The notes under the pieces were generated by a model, which saw only the letters and a program-made list of their open reading frames with translations, did no database searches and was not told the origin of the DNA. A stretch of 46,045 nt of DNA from UMGS1649 sp045652705 (GTDB lineage: Bacteria; Bacillota; Clostridia; TANB77; CAG-465). How positions within the stretch are numbered: the first letter of the stretch is position 1; each line of letters opens with the position of its first letter. The translations under genes were made by a program, and so were the position numbers. Below are positions 15,574 through 23,816 of this stretch, piece after piece. The stretch covers positions 1 to 46,045 of the forward strand of contig JAZRUV010000027.1 of the NCBI GenBank assembly GCA_045652705.1, written 5' to 3'.

Positions 15574-16644
15574 TTATATAAAACTGTCTGGAACAAGTCC
15601 TAAATTGTTTATTATCTCATTAGATCTTTCTAAACAGTCGTGCATTTCCATTACTTCTGTATAATCCCAAGTTTTTAACTTAGTCTCTATATCTCTAATT
15701 CCTTTAGCTTCTTTCTTTATCTTTTCTATTTGCTTTTCATCAGATACAGCAACTATAGCTTGTACAGCAAAATTATTAGTTGCTTTTTGCAAATTTAGTA
15801 TTAGACTATCTATACTTCCATGTGTTTGCACTTCAAATGCATATATAACCTTACCCATGTTACCTATTTGTGCTTGCCATATAGCATCCACTATAGCCCC
15901 ATCTGCGATTTTTACTTCTGATTTACTTTCAAACCCAAGCCATTGTCCTATTTCTACAATTTGATTGATAATATCATTATGTATAAATTGCTTTGTATCT
16001 TTTTCTATCTGAAGCTCTTCTTCGACAACCTGTACTACTTCTTTTTTAGACATTGGATACACAACATCCCAAAACATATAGTCTACTATCAAAAGATTAA
16101 CATTAGCTATTCCTTCATTAACCATTTCTTGTTGTATTTGTTTTCCTATATCACATAATCTTTTATAGTTAGCTCCCGTATATTGGTAATTGTGCGTAGG
16201 TACTTTTTCAACACCTAAATACTTAAAACAAGCACAAGTCACTTTATTACAAATAACATATTCATTTGGATTTATATAGCTTAATAATTCACTCATACTA
16301 GATGGGCCTAATCTTGTTTTTGCTTTATAAAATCTATCCCATCTTTTTTCTATAGAATCTGTTCCATACAACAAATCAATAATCATATTTTTAATATTCT
16401 CAAAACCATTTATCTCAATAATTTTATCCGCAATATATTTTTTGTTTCCCCAAACAATCATAGACCAAAGTTTACCTATAAATTCAGCAAATTCATCTAC
16501 AGTCATTTTCTTTATTCTTTCTTTTGTCCACATTTGGTAATATTTCATTCTTTCATTTCTTTCATTAATTTCGTCAACATCTATTAAACTAGAAATATGT
16601 TTTTTATATTCCATTACAACACTATTTAATTTTTCATTATTCAT
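15574..16644 (-). CDS. Putative restriction endonuclease-like protein (PD-(D/E)xK type)
   Basis: 356 residues from MNNEKLNSVV, chosen because GAGG lies 6 bases upstream. The C-terminal part has IVDAIWQAQ with D253 and, after a short loop, YAFEVQTHGSID with E271-x-Q273: the order D ... E-x-Q is a known variant of the PD-(D/E)xK nuclease core. The N-terminal part (WDRFYKAKTRLGPSSMSELLSYINPNEYVICNKVTCACFKYLG) looks like a DNA-binding or helical module. It closes the controller-methylase-HNH operon with a 25-base gap. It may be the true restriction enzyme, an accessory nuclease or a nicking subunit. Function is inferred from the motif and its neighbours. Confidence 0.6.
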   Translation of the reverse strand: MNNEKLNSVVMEYKKHISSLIDVDEINERNERMKYYQMWTKERIKKMTVDEFAEFIGKLWSMIVWGNKKYIADKIIEINGFENIKNMIIDLLYGTDSIEKRWDRFYKAKTRLGPSSMSELLSYINPNEYVICNKVTCACFKYLGVEKVPTHNYQYTGANYKRLCDIGKQIQQEMVNEGIANVNLLIVDYMFWDVVYPMSKKEVVQVVEEELQIEKDTKQFIHNDIINQIVEIGQWLGFESKSEVKIADGAIVDAIWQAQIGNMGKVIYAFEVQTHGSIDSLILNLQKATNNFAVQAIVAVSDEKQIEKIKKEAKGIRDIETKLKTWDYTEVMEMHDCLERSNEIINNLGLVPDSFI

Positions 16645-16669
16645 AATAAACCTCATTCCTAATATACTT

Positions 16670-18157
16670 TTATAAATTAAAAGCCAATTGTCTCTTATAT
16701 AAGAAAGACTTTGTTAATTTAGTTAATATTTCTTGTGGAAGTCTTTCATTTTTTAATTCTTCTTCAAATTTAAGTGCAGTCACTGGATTATCAAATTTCA
16801 AAATAACTTTTCCATATTCAGATTCAAAACAATAATAGTTTAAATCAAACTGCTTATGATGATTCTTACATAACCAAACTCCATTATCCCCGGAATTAAC
16901 CAAATAATATTTTTTGTAGAAAAACTCTCCACTAAATTCGCTACTTAATTGTATAATCTCTTCTAAACTATTAACTCTTATAAATTCATTCACTTCTCTT
17001 AGTGTACTATTCTTTATTTGATTAACTTCCCACAAATGAGCCGCATCTAGAAGTTTTGGATCATCTTCTCCACAAATAACACATTCTGTTGGAATACCTT
17101 TTTTACGAATATTATTTCTAAATAATGGTTGATTTCTTATTTCATTTGCTTCTTTATATTTAAGATATGTATTATCTTGTTTTATTCTTTCATTCATAAA
17201 TTCTTCTGTAGTTGAGTACTGTATATCAAGATTTGCTAAATCAAAAATTTCTTTTACTGGTTGTGACAATTCTTCTGCAATTCTTTGCTCTTCTGAATCA
17301 AATGAAAAATATTGTTTACCTAGTCTAAATTCTATTTGGGTATTTTCCTTATCTGCTAATACTTTTAGACACCAACATTTTAAAAGGCTATCATATTGTT
17401 GAGCAGAAAGAGATTTAAAGGTGTATGTATATTTTTCAGTCATATAACTACTATTACCATCTTCATCAATTGTTTCAACTTCTTCACATTGTAAAAACGA
17501 AGGAACATTTCCTGTATTTCTATCTGATATGTATGCAATATCTCTTAAATATTTATTAAAAGATGCAAATTTCAAATTGCTACGATTAATATTGCTATTA
17601 CACTTTTCTTCATATTCTGAAAAATTAATATCCTCAGTATTTAAAACTTTAAAACCTATTGTTTCTAATTCTCTGTACGATAAAGAATTATATAAATTAT
17701 TAGGATAATTTACACTTTTGTCAGTATCTAATAGATAAAAACTTAAGTCAGCTGTTTCATTATTTTCAAAATAAAATTTAAATATTTGATTTATTCCTTG
17801 TTTTAAATAAGTATTTGCATGATAATTATCCTTACCATACATTGAAATTTCTTTATTAGAATTACCATTTATAAACTCATATTCTCTATCTTCATCATAA
17901 TTCGTATTGCTCAAGCCAATAATATGCTTAAGTATATCATCCTCATATATTCTTATTATTCTGCCTTTATATATAGAATTTTCATTTACTCTTCTTTGTG
18001 ACTGAATATTTTTGGTATTATTTTCAGATGTATCTTCAACTTCTATAACCACATTACTTAAATCAAGACTCTCCCCATATAATAAATTTAAAATACGGTT
18101 ACATATAGGTAAATATGTCCTTTGATAACAACTATAAATTTTTACTTTTATATTCAT
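16670..18157 (-). CDS. HNH endonuclease, probable restriction enzyme
   Basis: 495 residues. The HNH/beta-beta-alpha-metal domain spans about residues 355-440: TECVICGEDDPKLLDAAHLWEV, then GVWLCKNHHKQFDLN. The two CxxC-like Cys pairs (CVIC and C-KNH) and the His residues fit a zinc-supported HNH site. The first 350 residues have no recognised domain and would hold target recognition. It starts 8 bases after the methylase stop, with GGGGGA before the ATG, so it is co-translated. HNH nucleases serve as the cutting subunit in many Type II and Type IIS systems. Confidence 0.8.
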   Translation of the reverse strand: MNIKVKIYSCYQRTYLPICNRILNLLYGESLDLSNVVIEVEDTSENNTKNIQSQRRVNENSIYKGRIIRIYEDDILKHIIGLSNTNYDEDREYEFINGNSNKEISMYGKDNYHANTYLKQGINQIFKFYFENNETADLSFYLLDTDKSVNYPNNLYNSLSYRELETIGFKVLNTEDINFSEYEEKCNSNINRSNLKFASFNKYLRDIAYISDRNTGNVPSFLQCEEVETIDEDGNSSYMTEKYTYTFKSLSAQQYDSLLKCWCLKVLADKENTQIEFRLGKQYFSFDSEEQRIAEELSQPVKEIFDLANLDIQYSTTEEFMNERIKQDNTYLKYKEANEIRNQPLFRNNIRKKGIPTECVICGEDDPKLLDAAHLWEVNQIKNSTLREVNEFIRVNSLEEIIQLSSEFSGEFFYKKYYLVNSGDNGVWLCKNHHKQFDLNYYCFESEYGKVILKFDNPVTALKFEEELKNERLPQEILTKLTKSFLYKRQLAFNL

Positions 18158-18165
18158 AACTCCCC

Positions 18166-20046
18166 CTAATAATTAATAACAATAATTTCTTGTCTATCTT
18201 GTCTGTTTCTCCTTGTTATTTTATCATTTTTTATTATTGTATATTTTTTATCATTAGCCCATTTTACTAATGTTGTATCATCCTCTTCAGTTCTAATTAA
18301 CATATTAGATAGCATGAATTTAACTTTTTTATCATTTAATCTATCTAAAAAATCAAATAGCTCTTTTTCTTGTTTTTGATCCCAACCATTAAAACCTCTT
18401 TTTCCATCATTATATGCTCCGCAAGAATTTAAGTATGGTGGATCGCAATATACAAAATCATTCTTATTAATATCTTCTTCAAACGATTTATAATCCATTG
18501 ATTTAAATACGATATTCATTCCCTTTGTTCTATTTGAATATGAAACTAATTTTTCAAGCATTTCTTGATTGTATCCTGAGTTGCCACAAGGATTATTAAA
18601 TTCTAATTTGCTATTAAACCTTATTTGATGTTCAAAGCCAAAACATATTAACAAATATAAATCCAATGGGTTTCTGCTCCCTTTTTCTATCTCATTATAT
18701 TTATTTCTAAAATTAATATACGCCTCTTTGTTAGCCTTTTCTAAACCATATTTTTTTATAGTTTTTTCTATATATTGATATGTATCAATAAAATCATCAT
18801 GTGTTAATTTTTCTAATAAATCTCTAACTACCCAATTAATATCATTATATACTACTTTTTCAGCTTCCATATTAATTGCAACTGTTCCTCCGCCGCCAAA
18901 TAAATCATAAAAAGTTCCTATCCTTCTCGGCATATTATTTTTTATTAACGGTAACACTTCCCATTTTCCACCAATATAGTTCAAAGGCGAGATATACAAT
19001 GGATCTTTTCTTTTTTCTATAAAAAACAACCACTCATAATGCTTTTTATCCTTAGTATTATCTTTTATTTCTCTATTTACTGCTCTAGTGCTTTTATATT
19101 TAACAAAATCTATTTTTTTAAATATATATGTTCCGTCTTTAGCATATCTTTTCATAACTTTTTCTATAAATTCTTTTGACATTATTCCTGCATCACTATA
19201 ACTAAATAATATGTATTTAAAATTAGCATTTGCTATTAATCTTTCAAATTCTTCTTGAACTAAACCTTTTTTACACCATTTTGATATCTGATTTCCATTG
19301 TCTCTATGTGCTCCCACTCCATGAGTTTCTGGATTATCATTTCTTGCAATTGTTTCTAAAACATGATATTGACTTATATATTGGGTAGGTGTATATGGTG
19401 GATCTAAATACAATATATCGCCATCAATCTTTTTAATTAATTCATTTACATCTTCAATATAAACCTCATTTTGGAATTTAGCACCTCCAAATGTTTCTAA
19501 TGGTATATATTCCATTCTTTTAGTTGCTCTTGGATCCCATATTTTTAAATAAGCCGAATATACACCTGCAACATTTGAAACTTTACTTACACTTTCTAAT
19601 AAGCTTCCTATTAAGTAATATTTTTCATTTTCATCTATTCTTTTTTCATCAAACCATATATCTATTGTATTTCTAATAAAATCTATCATCTTTGCATTTT
19701 CATCTGAAAAATATTGTCTTCCTGAAACTTCTGGTGCAAAGTTATTATAACAAAAACCTTCTTTATAGTTTTCAATATTTGCATTATTAAAATATTCAAA
19801 CGGATCAAAGCCTAATGTTTTAAAAAATGTATCTTTATTATATTTTAATTTTCCATTAGCAATAACATATGAAAAATATAATGTATCATTTGCTATTACT
19901 TCATATCTATCTTTAAAATAATCTCCTACTGTACAAGTTCCTGAAAACAAATCACAAAATTTCATTCCTTTTTTATACGGAATATTTTCTCTTATAAAAT
20001 TATCTAATTCATTTAGTAATTTTGTCTTATTTCCTATGTATCTCAT
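18166..20046 (-). CDS. Fused double D12-class adenine-N6 DNA methyltransferase (M.FokI-like layout)
   Basis: 626 residues with two complete methylase domains in tandem. Domain one: MRYIGNKTKLL at the N-terminus, SAM-binding D32-LFSGTCTVG, catalytic D215-P-P-Y. Domain two from about residue 350: LNYIGGKWEVLP, SAM-binding D381-LFGGGGTV, catalytic D535-P-P-Y. Both DPPY motifs are intact, so both halves should be active. Class D12 enzymes methylate adenine; two fused copies, as in M.FokI, are used when the target is asymmetric and each strand needs its own enzyme. That points to a Type IIS-like system. The start follows AGGGGGA, 9 bases after the HTH gene. Confidence 0.9.
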   Translation of the reverse strand: MRYIGNKTKLLNELDNFIRENIPYKKGMKFCDLFSGTCTVGDYFKDRYEVIANDTLYFSYVIANGKLKYNKDTFFKTLGFDPFEYFNNANIENYKEGFCYNNFAPEVSGRQYFSDENAKMIDFIRNTIDIWFDEKRIDENEKYYLIGSLLESVSKVSNVAGVYSAYLKIWDPRATKRMEYIPLETFGGAKFQNEVYIEDVNELIKKIDGDILYLDPPYTPTQYISQYHVLETIARNDNPETHGVGAHRDNGNQISKWCKKGLVQEEFERLIANANFKYILFSYSDAGIMSKEFIEKVMKRYAKDGTYIFKKIDFVKYKSTRAVNREIKDNTKDKKHYEWLFFIEKRKDPLYISPLNYIGGKWEVLPLIKNNMPRRIGTFYDLFGGGGTVAINMEAEKVVYNDINWVVRDLLEKLTHDDFIDTYQYIEKTIKKYGLEKANKEAYINFRNKYNEIEKGSRNPLDLYLLICFGFEHQIRFNSKLEFNNPCGNSGYNQEMLEKLVSYSNRTKGMNIVFKSMDYKSFEEDINKNDFVYCDPPYLNSCGAYNDGKRGFNGWDQKQEKELFDFLDRLNDKKVKFMLSNMLIRTEEDDTTLVKWANDKKYTIIKNDKITRRNRQDRQEIIVINY

Positions 20047-20055
20047 ATATTCCCC

Positions 20056-20262
20056 CTAATTGTTATTTTTTATCTCAACAACTTCATCCAACTTACAATT
20101 GAAGACTTCACAAATCTTAACTAAGGTCTCCATTTTTACCATTTCATCTTTTCCCATTTTAGCCATTTCATTTGTAGTTATCCCCGCTTTTTCTGATAGT
20201 TGCGTTTTATTTATCTTTTTATCTATCATAAGCTTCCATAGTTTATCGTAACTTACTGTCAT
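20056..20262 (-). CDS. Small Cro/C1-type HTH regulator (controller protein of the R-M operon)
   Basis: 68 residues, one HTH: YDKLWKLMIDKKINKTQLSEKAGITTNEMAKM, then MVKMETLVKICEVFNCKLDEVVEI. This is the short Xre-like form common in front of restriction-modification genes and elsewhere. GGAGG precedes the ATG by 7 bases. It is the first gene of the operon, and a perfect inverted repeat overlaps the -35 of its promoter, consistent with autoregulation that delays nuclease expression. It could also be a general Xre-like regulator. Confidence 0.85.
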   Translation of the reverse strand: MTVSYDKLWKLMIDKKINKTQLSEKAGITTNEMAKMGKDEMVKMETLVKICEVFNCKLDEVVEIKNNN

Positions 20263-20300
20263 ATATTGACCTCCATTTTACTTTCTTTTGTCTCATGAAC

Positions 20301-20374
20301 ATTCTATCATTTTTGATATTTTATATCAAGATTTTCTTGAAAAATTCAATAATACTCTGTCGAATTTTGTCTCT
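20301..20374 (-). promoter_or_regulatory. R-M operon promoter with inverted-repeat operator and upstream TGTCGAA box
   Basis: Minus strand TTGATA (20324-20329), 17-base spacer ending TGA, TAGAAT (20301-20306). The perfect inverted repeat TTGATAT-TTT-ATATCAA (20313-20329) overlaps the -35 and spacer, a good operator for the HTH protein. Further upstream, plus strand TGTCGAA (20358-20364) and TGTCTCT (20368-20374) form a weaker 10-bp pair. Confidence 0.55.
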
Positions 20375-20417
20375 CAAGTGAGCTATTTAGAAGTAGAACT
20401 TTTAACGCGTACAACAA

Positions 20418-20457
20418 AAGAGCTATTTGTATGACGTCTGTACTACAAATAGTTCTT
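20418..20457. terminator. Hairpin downstream of the rhodanese operon
   Basis: AAGAGCTATTTGTA / TACAAATAGTTCTT, 14-bp stem with one G.T pair and a 12-base loop. On the minus strand it is followed by TTTTGTTG, so it can end the 20510-22621 operon, although the wobble pair favours plus-strand RNA. Confidence 0.55.
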
Positions 20458-20509
20458 CTAGTTTTCATTTCTTATTTGGTTTTGAAATATTAAATGCATT
20501 ATGTCTATA

Positions 20510-20914
20510 TTACCTCTCTATTTCCCCATCCCAGTCTATAATACCACCAAACTCTACTAGATTTGTGTATCCTAGATTAGCAAGTTTTGTTGCAGCTTGT
20601 TTACTTCTGTTGCCGCTTCTACAGTAGATTAAAATTAATTGGTCTTTTCTTGGTAGCTTAGTTATTACACTTTCATCTATTGTTTCATTTGGAATACATA
20701 TTGCATTAGGTATATGCCCTTCGTTGTATTCTTCTATTGTTCTTGCATCTAAAATTATATAATCCATATTTTCATTCATTATCTCTTTTATTTCATCCAT
20801 AGATACATATCTTATTGGTTGTTTGTTTTCTTGATTGTTATCTTTCATACTTAACACTAATACCACTCCTATCACTATTATAACTAGCAATATTATACAT
20901 ATTACTTTTTTCAT
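20510..20914 (-). CDS. Membrane-anchored rhodanese-like sulfurtransferase
   Basis: 134 residues: an N-terminal transmembrane helix (MKKVICIILLVIIVIGVVLVL, residues 1-21) that anchors an otherwise soluble rhodanese domain, probably on the outside of the membrane. The domain has YIILDARTIEEYNEGHIPNAICIP and the active loop CRSGNRS. It lacks a lipobox. It is the last gene of a three-gene operon behind an adenylating enzyme and a small membrane protein, 47 bases after the former. A close relative without the helix is at 4341-4643. Acceptor and role unknown. Confidence 0.85.
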   Translation of the reverse strand: MKKVICIILLVIIVIGVVLVLSMKDNNQENKQPIRYVSMDEIKEIMNENMDYIILDARTIEEYNEGHIPNAICIPNETIDESVITKLPRKDQLILIYCRSGNRSKQAATKLANLGYTNLVEFGGIIDWDGEIER

Positions 20915-20961
20915 ATATTTGTACCTCTTTATTATTGCGTTTTTTGTTTTCCTCTTTTTCC

Positions 20962-22290
20962 TTATTCCATTTCCCTATACACATGATTAAACTTACCACT
21001 TATTTTATTGGCCTGTGGCGATTTATCTGAAAGTGTTATCTCTACATTTTGAACTCCTTTGCTGTTTAGAAACTCTTGTAGCTTGTCCCTAGCATTGCTA
21101 AAGGCTTGTTCTCTATCCTCAGCCACTATTCTTAATTCTAGTTTATCTTGTGCCTTTTGAACTAACTGAAATCTTTTAATCTCTTTTACTTCTTGTAATA
21201 GTTTATAAAAAGACATAGGTGCTATAAGTATTCCATTGGCAAATTCTAGAATATCATCTGTACGCCCTTCTATTTCTAACCAACGAGTATTTTTACCACA
21301 TTTACATTTTTCATTATGAAGGATAACTCTATCTGTTAATTCATAACGTATAAATGGTTGAATATAATTTGAAAGATTTGTAATTAAAACCTTATCTGAA
21401 AGTGTACCATATGGCACTGGATTATTGTTTTTATCCACTGGTTCCACTATTACCCAATCTTCATTTATATGTAAATGTTTCTCTTCACATTCACAAGCAA
21501 TTTCTCCTGCTTCTGTACAAGAATAATGTGTTTGAACATAACAGCCAAATTTATTTACAAGCTTATTTCTAATCTCATCCGTTAAAAGTTCTCCACCTGT
21601 AATTACTACATTAGGTTTAATTTTAAGCTCATCATAATCTGCAAGTACAGCAAGATTTGATGGATAGCCACTAAGCATTGCTGGGTTAAATTCATTCAGA
21701 CTACGTATAATTTCTTGTTCCTTTTCATTTACATCAATAGTTATTTTATTTTTCTTTCTAGGCATTTGTAACTGTAAATATCTAGACATTCCACATGCTA
21801 AATAAAAGCCATAGTTTGCAAATACACCTGCTGTTTTCTTTCCATTTTTCATAAATGCATCAAAATCTTGTTTTCTTGCAAATGTTCTAAAAGCAGCAAC
21901 AGCAGATGCTACGTCTATATTTTGCTTATCGTAAAGGATAGTAGCTGGATTTCCTGTAGAGCCTGAAGTTTTAAATATTAAATATTTGTTATCTAACATA
22001 CGCCCTACGTTGTCTAGATTTTTAGTATATTCCTCTATCCTATTCATATTAATATTCTTATCTGTAACCCATGTGTCAAAACACTTCATCATATCTATCT
22101 TATTTGTTACAGGTAAATCTTCTAACTTAAAGTTATCCTCTATACCTTTATATAGCTCATTAAAATATACACTGTTTTCCCTTGCATATTTTACTATTTT
22201 ATTAAGCCTTTTTTCTTGAAGTTTCTTTAGTTCCTTTTCATCCATATTGTTTGCTTTATATGTTTTTATCATTGCACTAATTAAACTCAT
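20962..22290 (-). CDS. PaaK/CapK-family adenylate-forming enzyme
   Basis: 442 residues. The ATP loop is LIFKTSGSTGNPATILYD; further on come VITGGELL, THYSCTEAGEIACEC (the YxxTE-type motif) and FIRYELTDRVILHNEKCKCG with two Cys pairs for zinc, then EGRTDDIL. These are marks of the phenylacetate-CoA ligase/CapK branch. Substrate is not phenylacetate with any certainty; CapK relatives act in polysaccharide or natural-product gene sets. It starts 4 bases after a small membrane protein gene, with GGGGG before the ATG. A second, diverged PaaK-like protein heads the operon at 26266-35042. Confidence 0.8.
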   Translation of the reverse strand: MSLISAMIKTYKANNMDEKELKKLQEKRLNKIVKYARENSVYFNELYKGIEDNFKLEDLPVTNKIDMMKCFDTWVTDKNINMNRIEEYTKNLDNVGRMLDNKYLIFKTSGSTGNPATILYDKQNIDVASAVAAFRTFARKQDFDAFMKNGKKTAGVFANYGFYLACGMSRYLQLQMPRKKNKITIDVNEKEQEIIRSLNEFNPAMLSGYPSNLAVLADYDELKIKPNVVITGGELLTDEIRNKLVNKFGCYVQTHYSCTEAGEIACECEEKHLHINEDWVIVEPVDKNNNPVPYGTLSDKVLITNLSNYIQPFIRYELTDRVILHNEKCKCGKNTRWLEIEGRTDDILEFANGILIAPMSFYKLLQEVKEIKRFQLVQKAQDKLELRIVAEDREQAFSNARDKLQEFLNSKGVQNVEITLSDKSPQANKISGKFNHVYREME

Positions 22291-22294
22291 ATAT

Positions 22295-22621
22295 TTACCC
22301 CCTATTTGTTAATTTATATATTACTAAACCCATTATACATCCAATATATCCTGAACATAAATACCATAATGAATGTACAAGCGCAGATTCGTTATAATAT
22401 ATAAACACAGATGGTATAAAAAGTATTGCGATTATTACTGGATATACATATTTTATTTTTTCGCAAGATATAGCTGTCATTACCATAGAAAGTATTATTG
22501 TAGAAAGCCATATTAATACTACCATTCCCATTGCATCTGTTGGACCAGCAAACAATGGAAATATATAAAACATAAACATTTGAAGTATCAATATTATTGT
22601 CTCTTTAATATATCTTTTCAT
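22295..22621 (-). CDS. Small polytopic membrane protein, unknown
   Basis: 108 residues with four likely membrane helices (about 7-24, 30-50, 56-73, 82-102). Starts MKRYIKETIILILQMFMFYI behind AGGAGA. No family recognised. It is the first gene of the operon with the CapK-like enzyme and membrane rhodanese, so all three may act at the membrane. Confidence 0.65.
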   Translation of the reverse strand: MKRYIKETIILILQMFMFYIFPLFAGPTDAMGMVVLIWLSTIILSMVMTAISCEKIKYVYPVIIAILFIPSVFIYYNESALVHSLWYLCSGYIGCIMGLVIYKLTNRG

Positions 22622-22648
22622 GTATTTTTCTCCTATATTATATAATTA

Positions 22649-22677
22649 TATATATCACAAAAAGTAAAATTTAGCAA
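22649..22677 (-). promoter_or_regulatory. Promoter of the 20510-22621 operon
   Basis: Minus strand TTGCTA (22672-22677), 17-base spacer ending TGA, TATATA (22649-22654). Upstream a perfect palindrome TTATACA-T-TGTATAA (22718-22732) could be an operator. Confidence 0.5.
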
Positions 22678-22750
22678 TAAATTTAAGTATCTCGTTTTAC
22701 AAGCTTATTTACACATTTTTATACATTGTATAACATTTTCATTAATACAC

Positions 22751-22779
22751 AAAAGAACCACCCTATAGGTGGTTCTTTT
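22751..22779 (-). terminator. Terminator of the methyltransferase gene
   Basis: Perfect 12-bp stem AAAAGAACCACC / GGTGGTTCTTTT with a 5-base loop. The stem begins at the stop codon; minus strand reads on as a T-run (TTCTTTTGTG). Confidence 0.85.
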
Positions 22780-23543
22780 TACTTTTTAGCTACAATTCCG
22801 TACAAAACTCTTTTTAACAATATTCCTTTTTCTGTAGTATTCTTTTTCACATATTCATCAAACAAATCCTTTTCAACTATAGTTCTGTGTTGAAATTCCA
22901 CATAATTTATTTCAGAAAAATCATCTAATATTGGTGTTTTTAAAAGAAGTGCCATTAAATCATCAGGTGTTTCATAGTATTCATTTTCTAATATTTCAAC
23001 TCTTTGCATCTCTTTAAAACCTGCTTGTTTTAAATCTTCATAATCTTTGTCTGCTATAGATATTTCATCTAGGTAAGCTTGGCCTCTTCCAAATAGTTCC
23101 TTTAAATCCCAACAGTCTTTTCTGTCTATTCCCTCTATAATAACAGTTCCACCTGGCACTAAACAGTCATAAATTTGTTTTGCATTTATTATTGTGTGTC
23201 TTGCAGATATTAAATCAAATGTTTCTTTTGGAAAAGTCATCTCCTTGTTGTTCATTACAACAAATCTTACATTTTTCTTTGAATGGCCTTTTAAGTTTTC
23301 TCTTGCTGTTTTTATCATTTCTTCTGATAAATCTGTTCCTATTACCATTCCAACAGAAGGATATTCTTTTAATACCCTTTCTCCGCCACCAGTTCCTAGG
23401 TCTAAACACAATGAATTCTCATCAGAGTTTTCTCTTATTTTTTCATAAAATTCCCAATCTATTAGACTCTCTGTTTTGTACTTTATCTGACTAAAATCCC
23501 AATTTCCTATTCTGTCATAATATTTTAATTCACTTTCTTGCAT
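22779..23543 (-). CDS. Class I SAM-dependent methyltransferase
   Basis: 254 residues. Motif I is SLCLDLGTGGGERVLKEYPS, motif II is MVIGTDLSEEMIKTARENL, then VVMNNKEMTFPKETFDLISARHTI and VPGGTVIIEGIDRKDCW, all in Rossmann methyltransferase order. Overall it resembles rRNA/23S-guanine-N1-like or small-molecule methyltransferases of the UbiE type, but the substrate is not readable. Unusual for a simple enzyme, it has a leader of about 185 bases with several stems, behind its own strong promoter. Confidence 0.85.
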   Translation of the reverse strand: MQESELKYYDRIGNWDFSQIKYKTESLIDWEFYEKIRENSDENSLCLDLGTGGGERVLKEYPSVGMVIGTDLSEEMIKTARENLKGHSKKNVRFVVMNNKEMTFPKETFDLISARHTIINAKQIYDCLVPGGTVIIEGIDRKDCWDLKELFGRGQAYLDEISIADKDYEDLKQAGFKEMQRVEILENEYYETPDDLMALLLKTPILDDFSEINYVEFQHRTIVEKDLFDEYVKKNTTEKGILLKRVLYGIVAKK

Positions 23544-23730
23544 TTTAATTTCTCCTTTTTAATTCTATTTGGTTGTATATATACTAAAAGAACCTCCCTT
23601 CTATGACAAAGCAAAAACAACCATAATTTTGCAATGGTTAAATTTTGCCATTCATAAAGAAAGATTCTCAACATTCTTTATTATAATTTCTTCGGTAGCA
23701 TCACGCGAATGGACGAATTGAGATGCCACA
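23544..23730 (-). ncRNA. Long structured 5' leader (candidate cis-regulatory RNA)
   Basis: Between the promoter and the methyltransferase ATG, the minus-strand RNA can form consecutive stems: GTGGCATC / GATGCTAC (8 bp with one wobble), ATAAAGA / TCTTTAT, AATGG / CCATT, and GCAAAA / TTTTGC, before GGGAGGTTCTTTT and the ribosome site. I do not recognise a known riboswitch or T-box core (no AGGGTGG T-box sequence). It is a candidate only. Confidence 0.45.
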
Positions 23731-23735
23731 GTATT

Positions 23736-23764
23736 AGTATACCATACTAGTCAAAAATTGTAAA
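23736..23764 (-). promoter_or_regulatory. Promoter of the structured leader and methyltransferase
   Basis: Minus strand TTTACA (23759-23764), 17-base spacer ending TGG, TATACT (23736-23741), an extended -10. Transcript start predicted near 23729. Confidence 0.6.
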
Positions 23765-23816
23765 TATATATTACCAAACAATCAATAAATTACCTGTATT
23801 ATATATTTCATTGTTT

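Noticed and set aside
23180..23494. Several plus-strand frames of 84-104 codons across the methyltransferase
   Set aside because: All are shadows of a gene with complete methyltransferase motifs; no ribosome sites.
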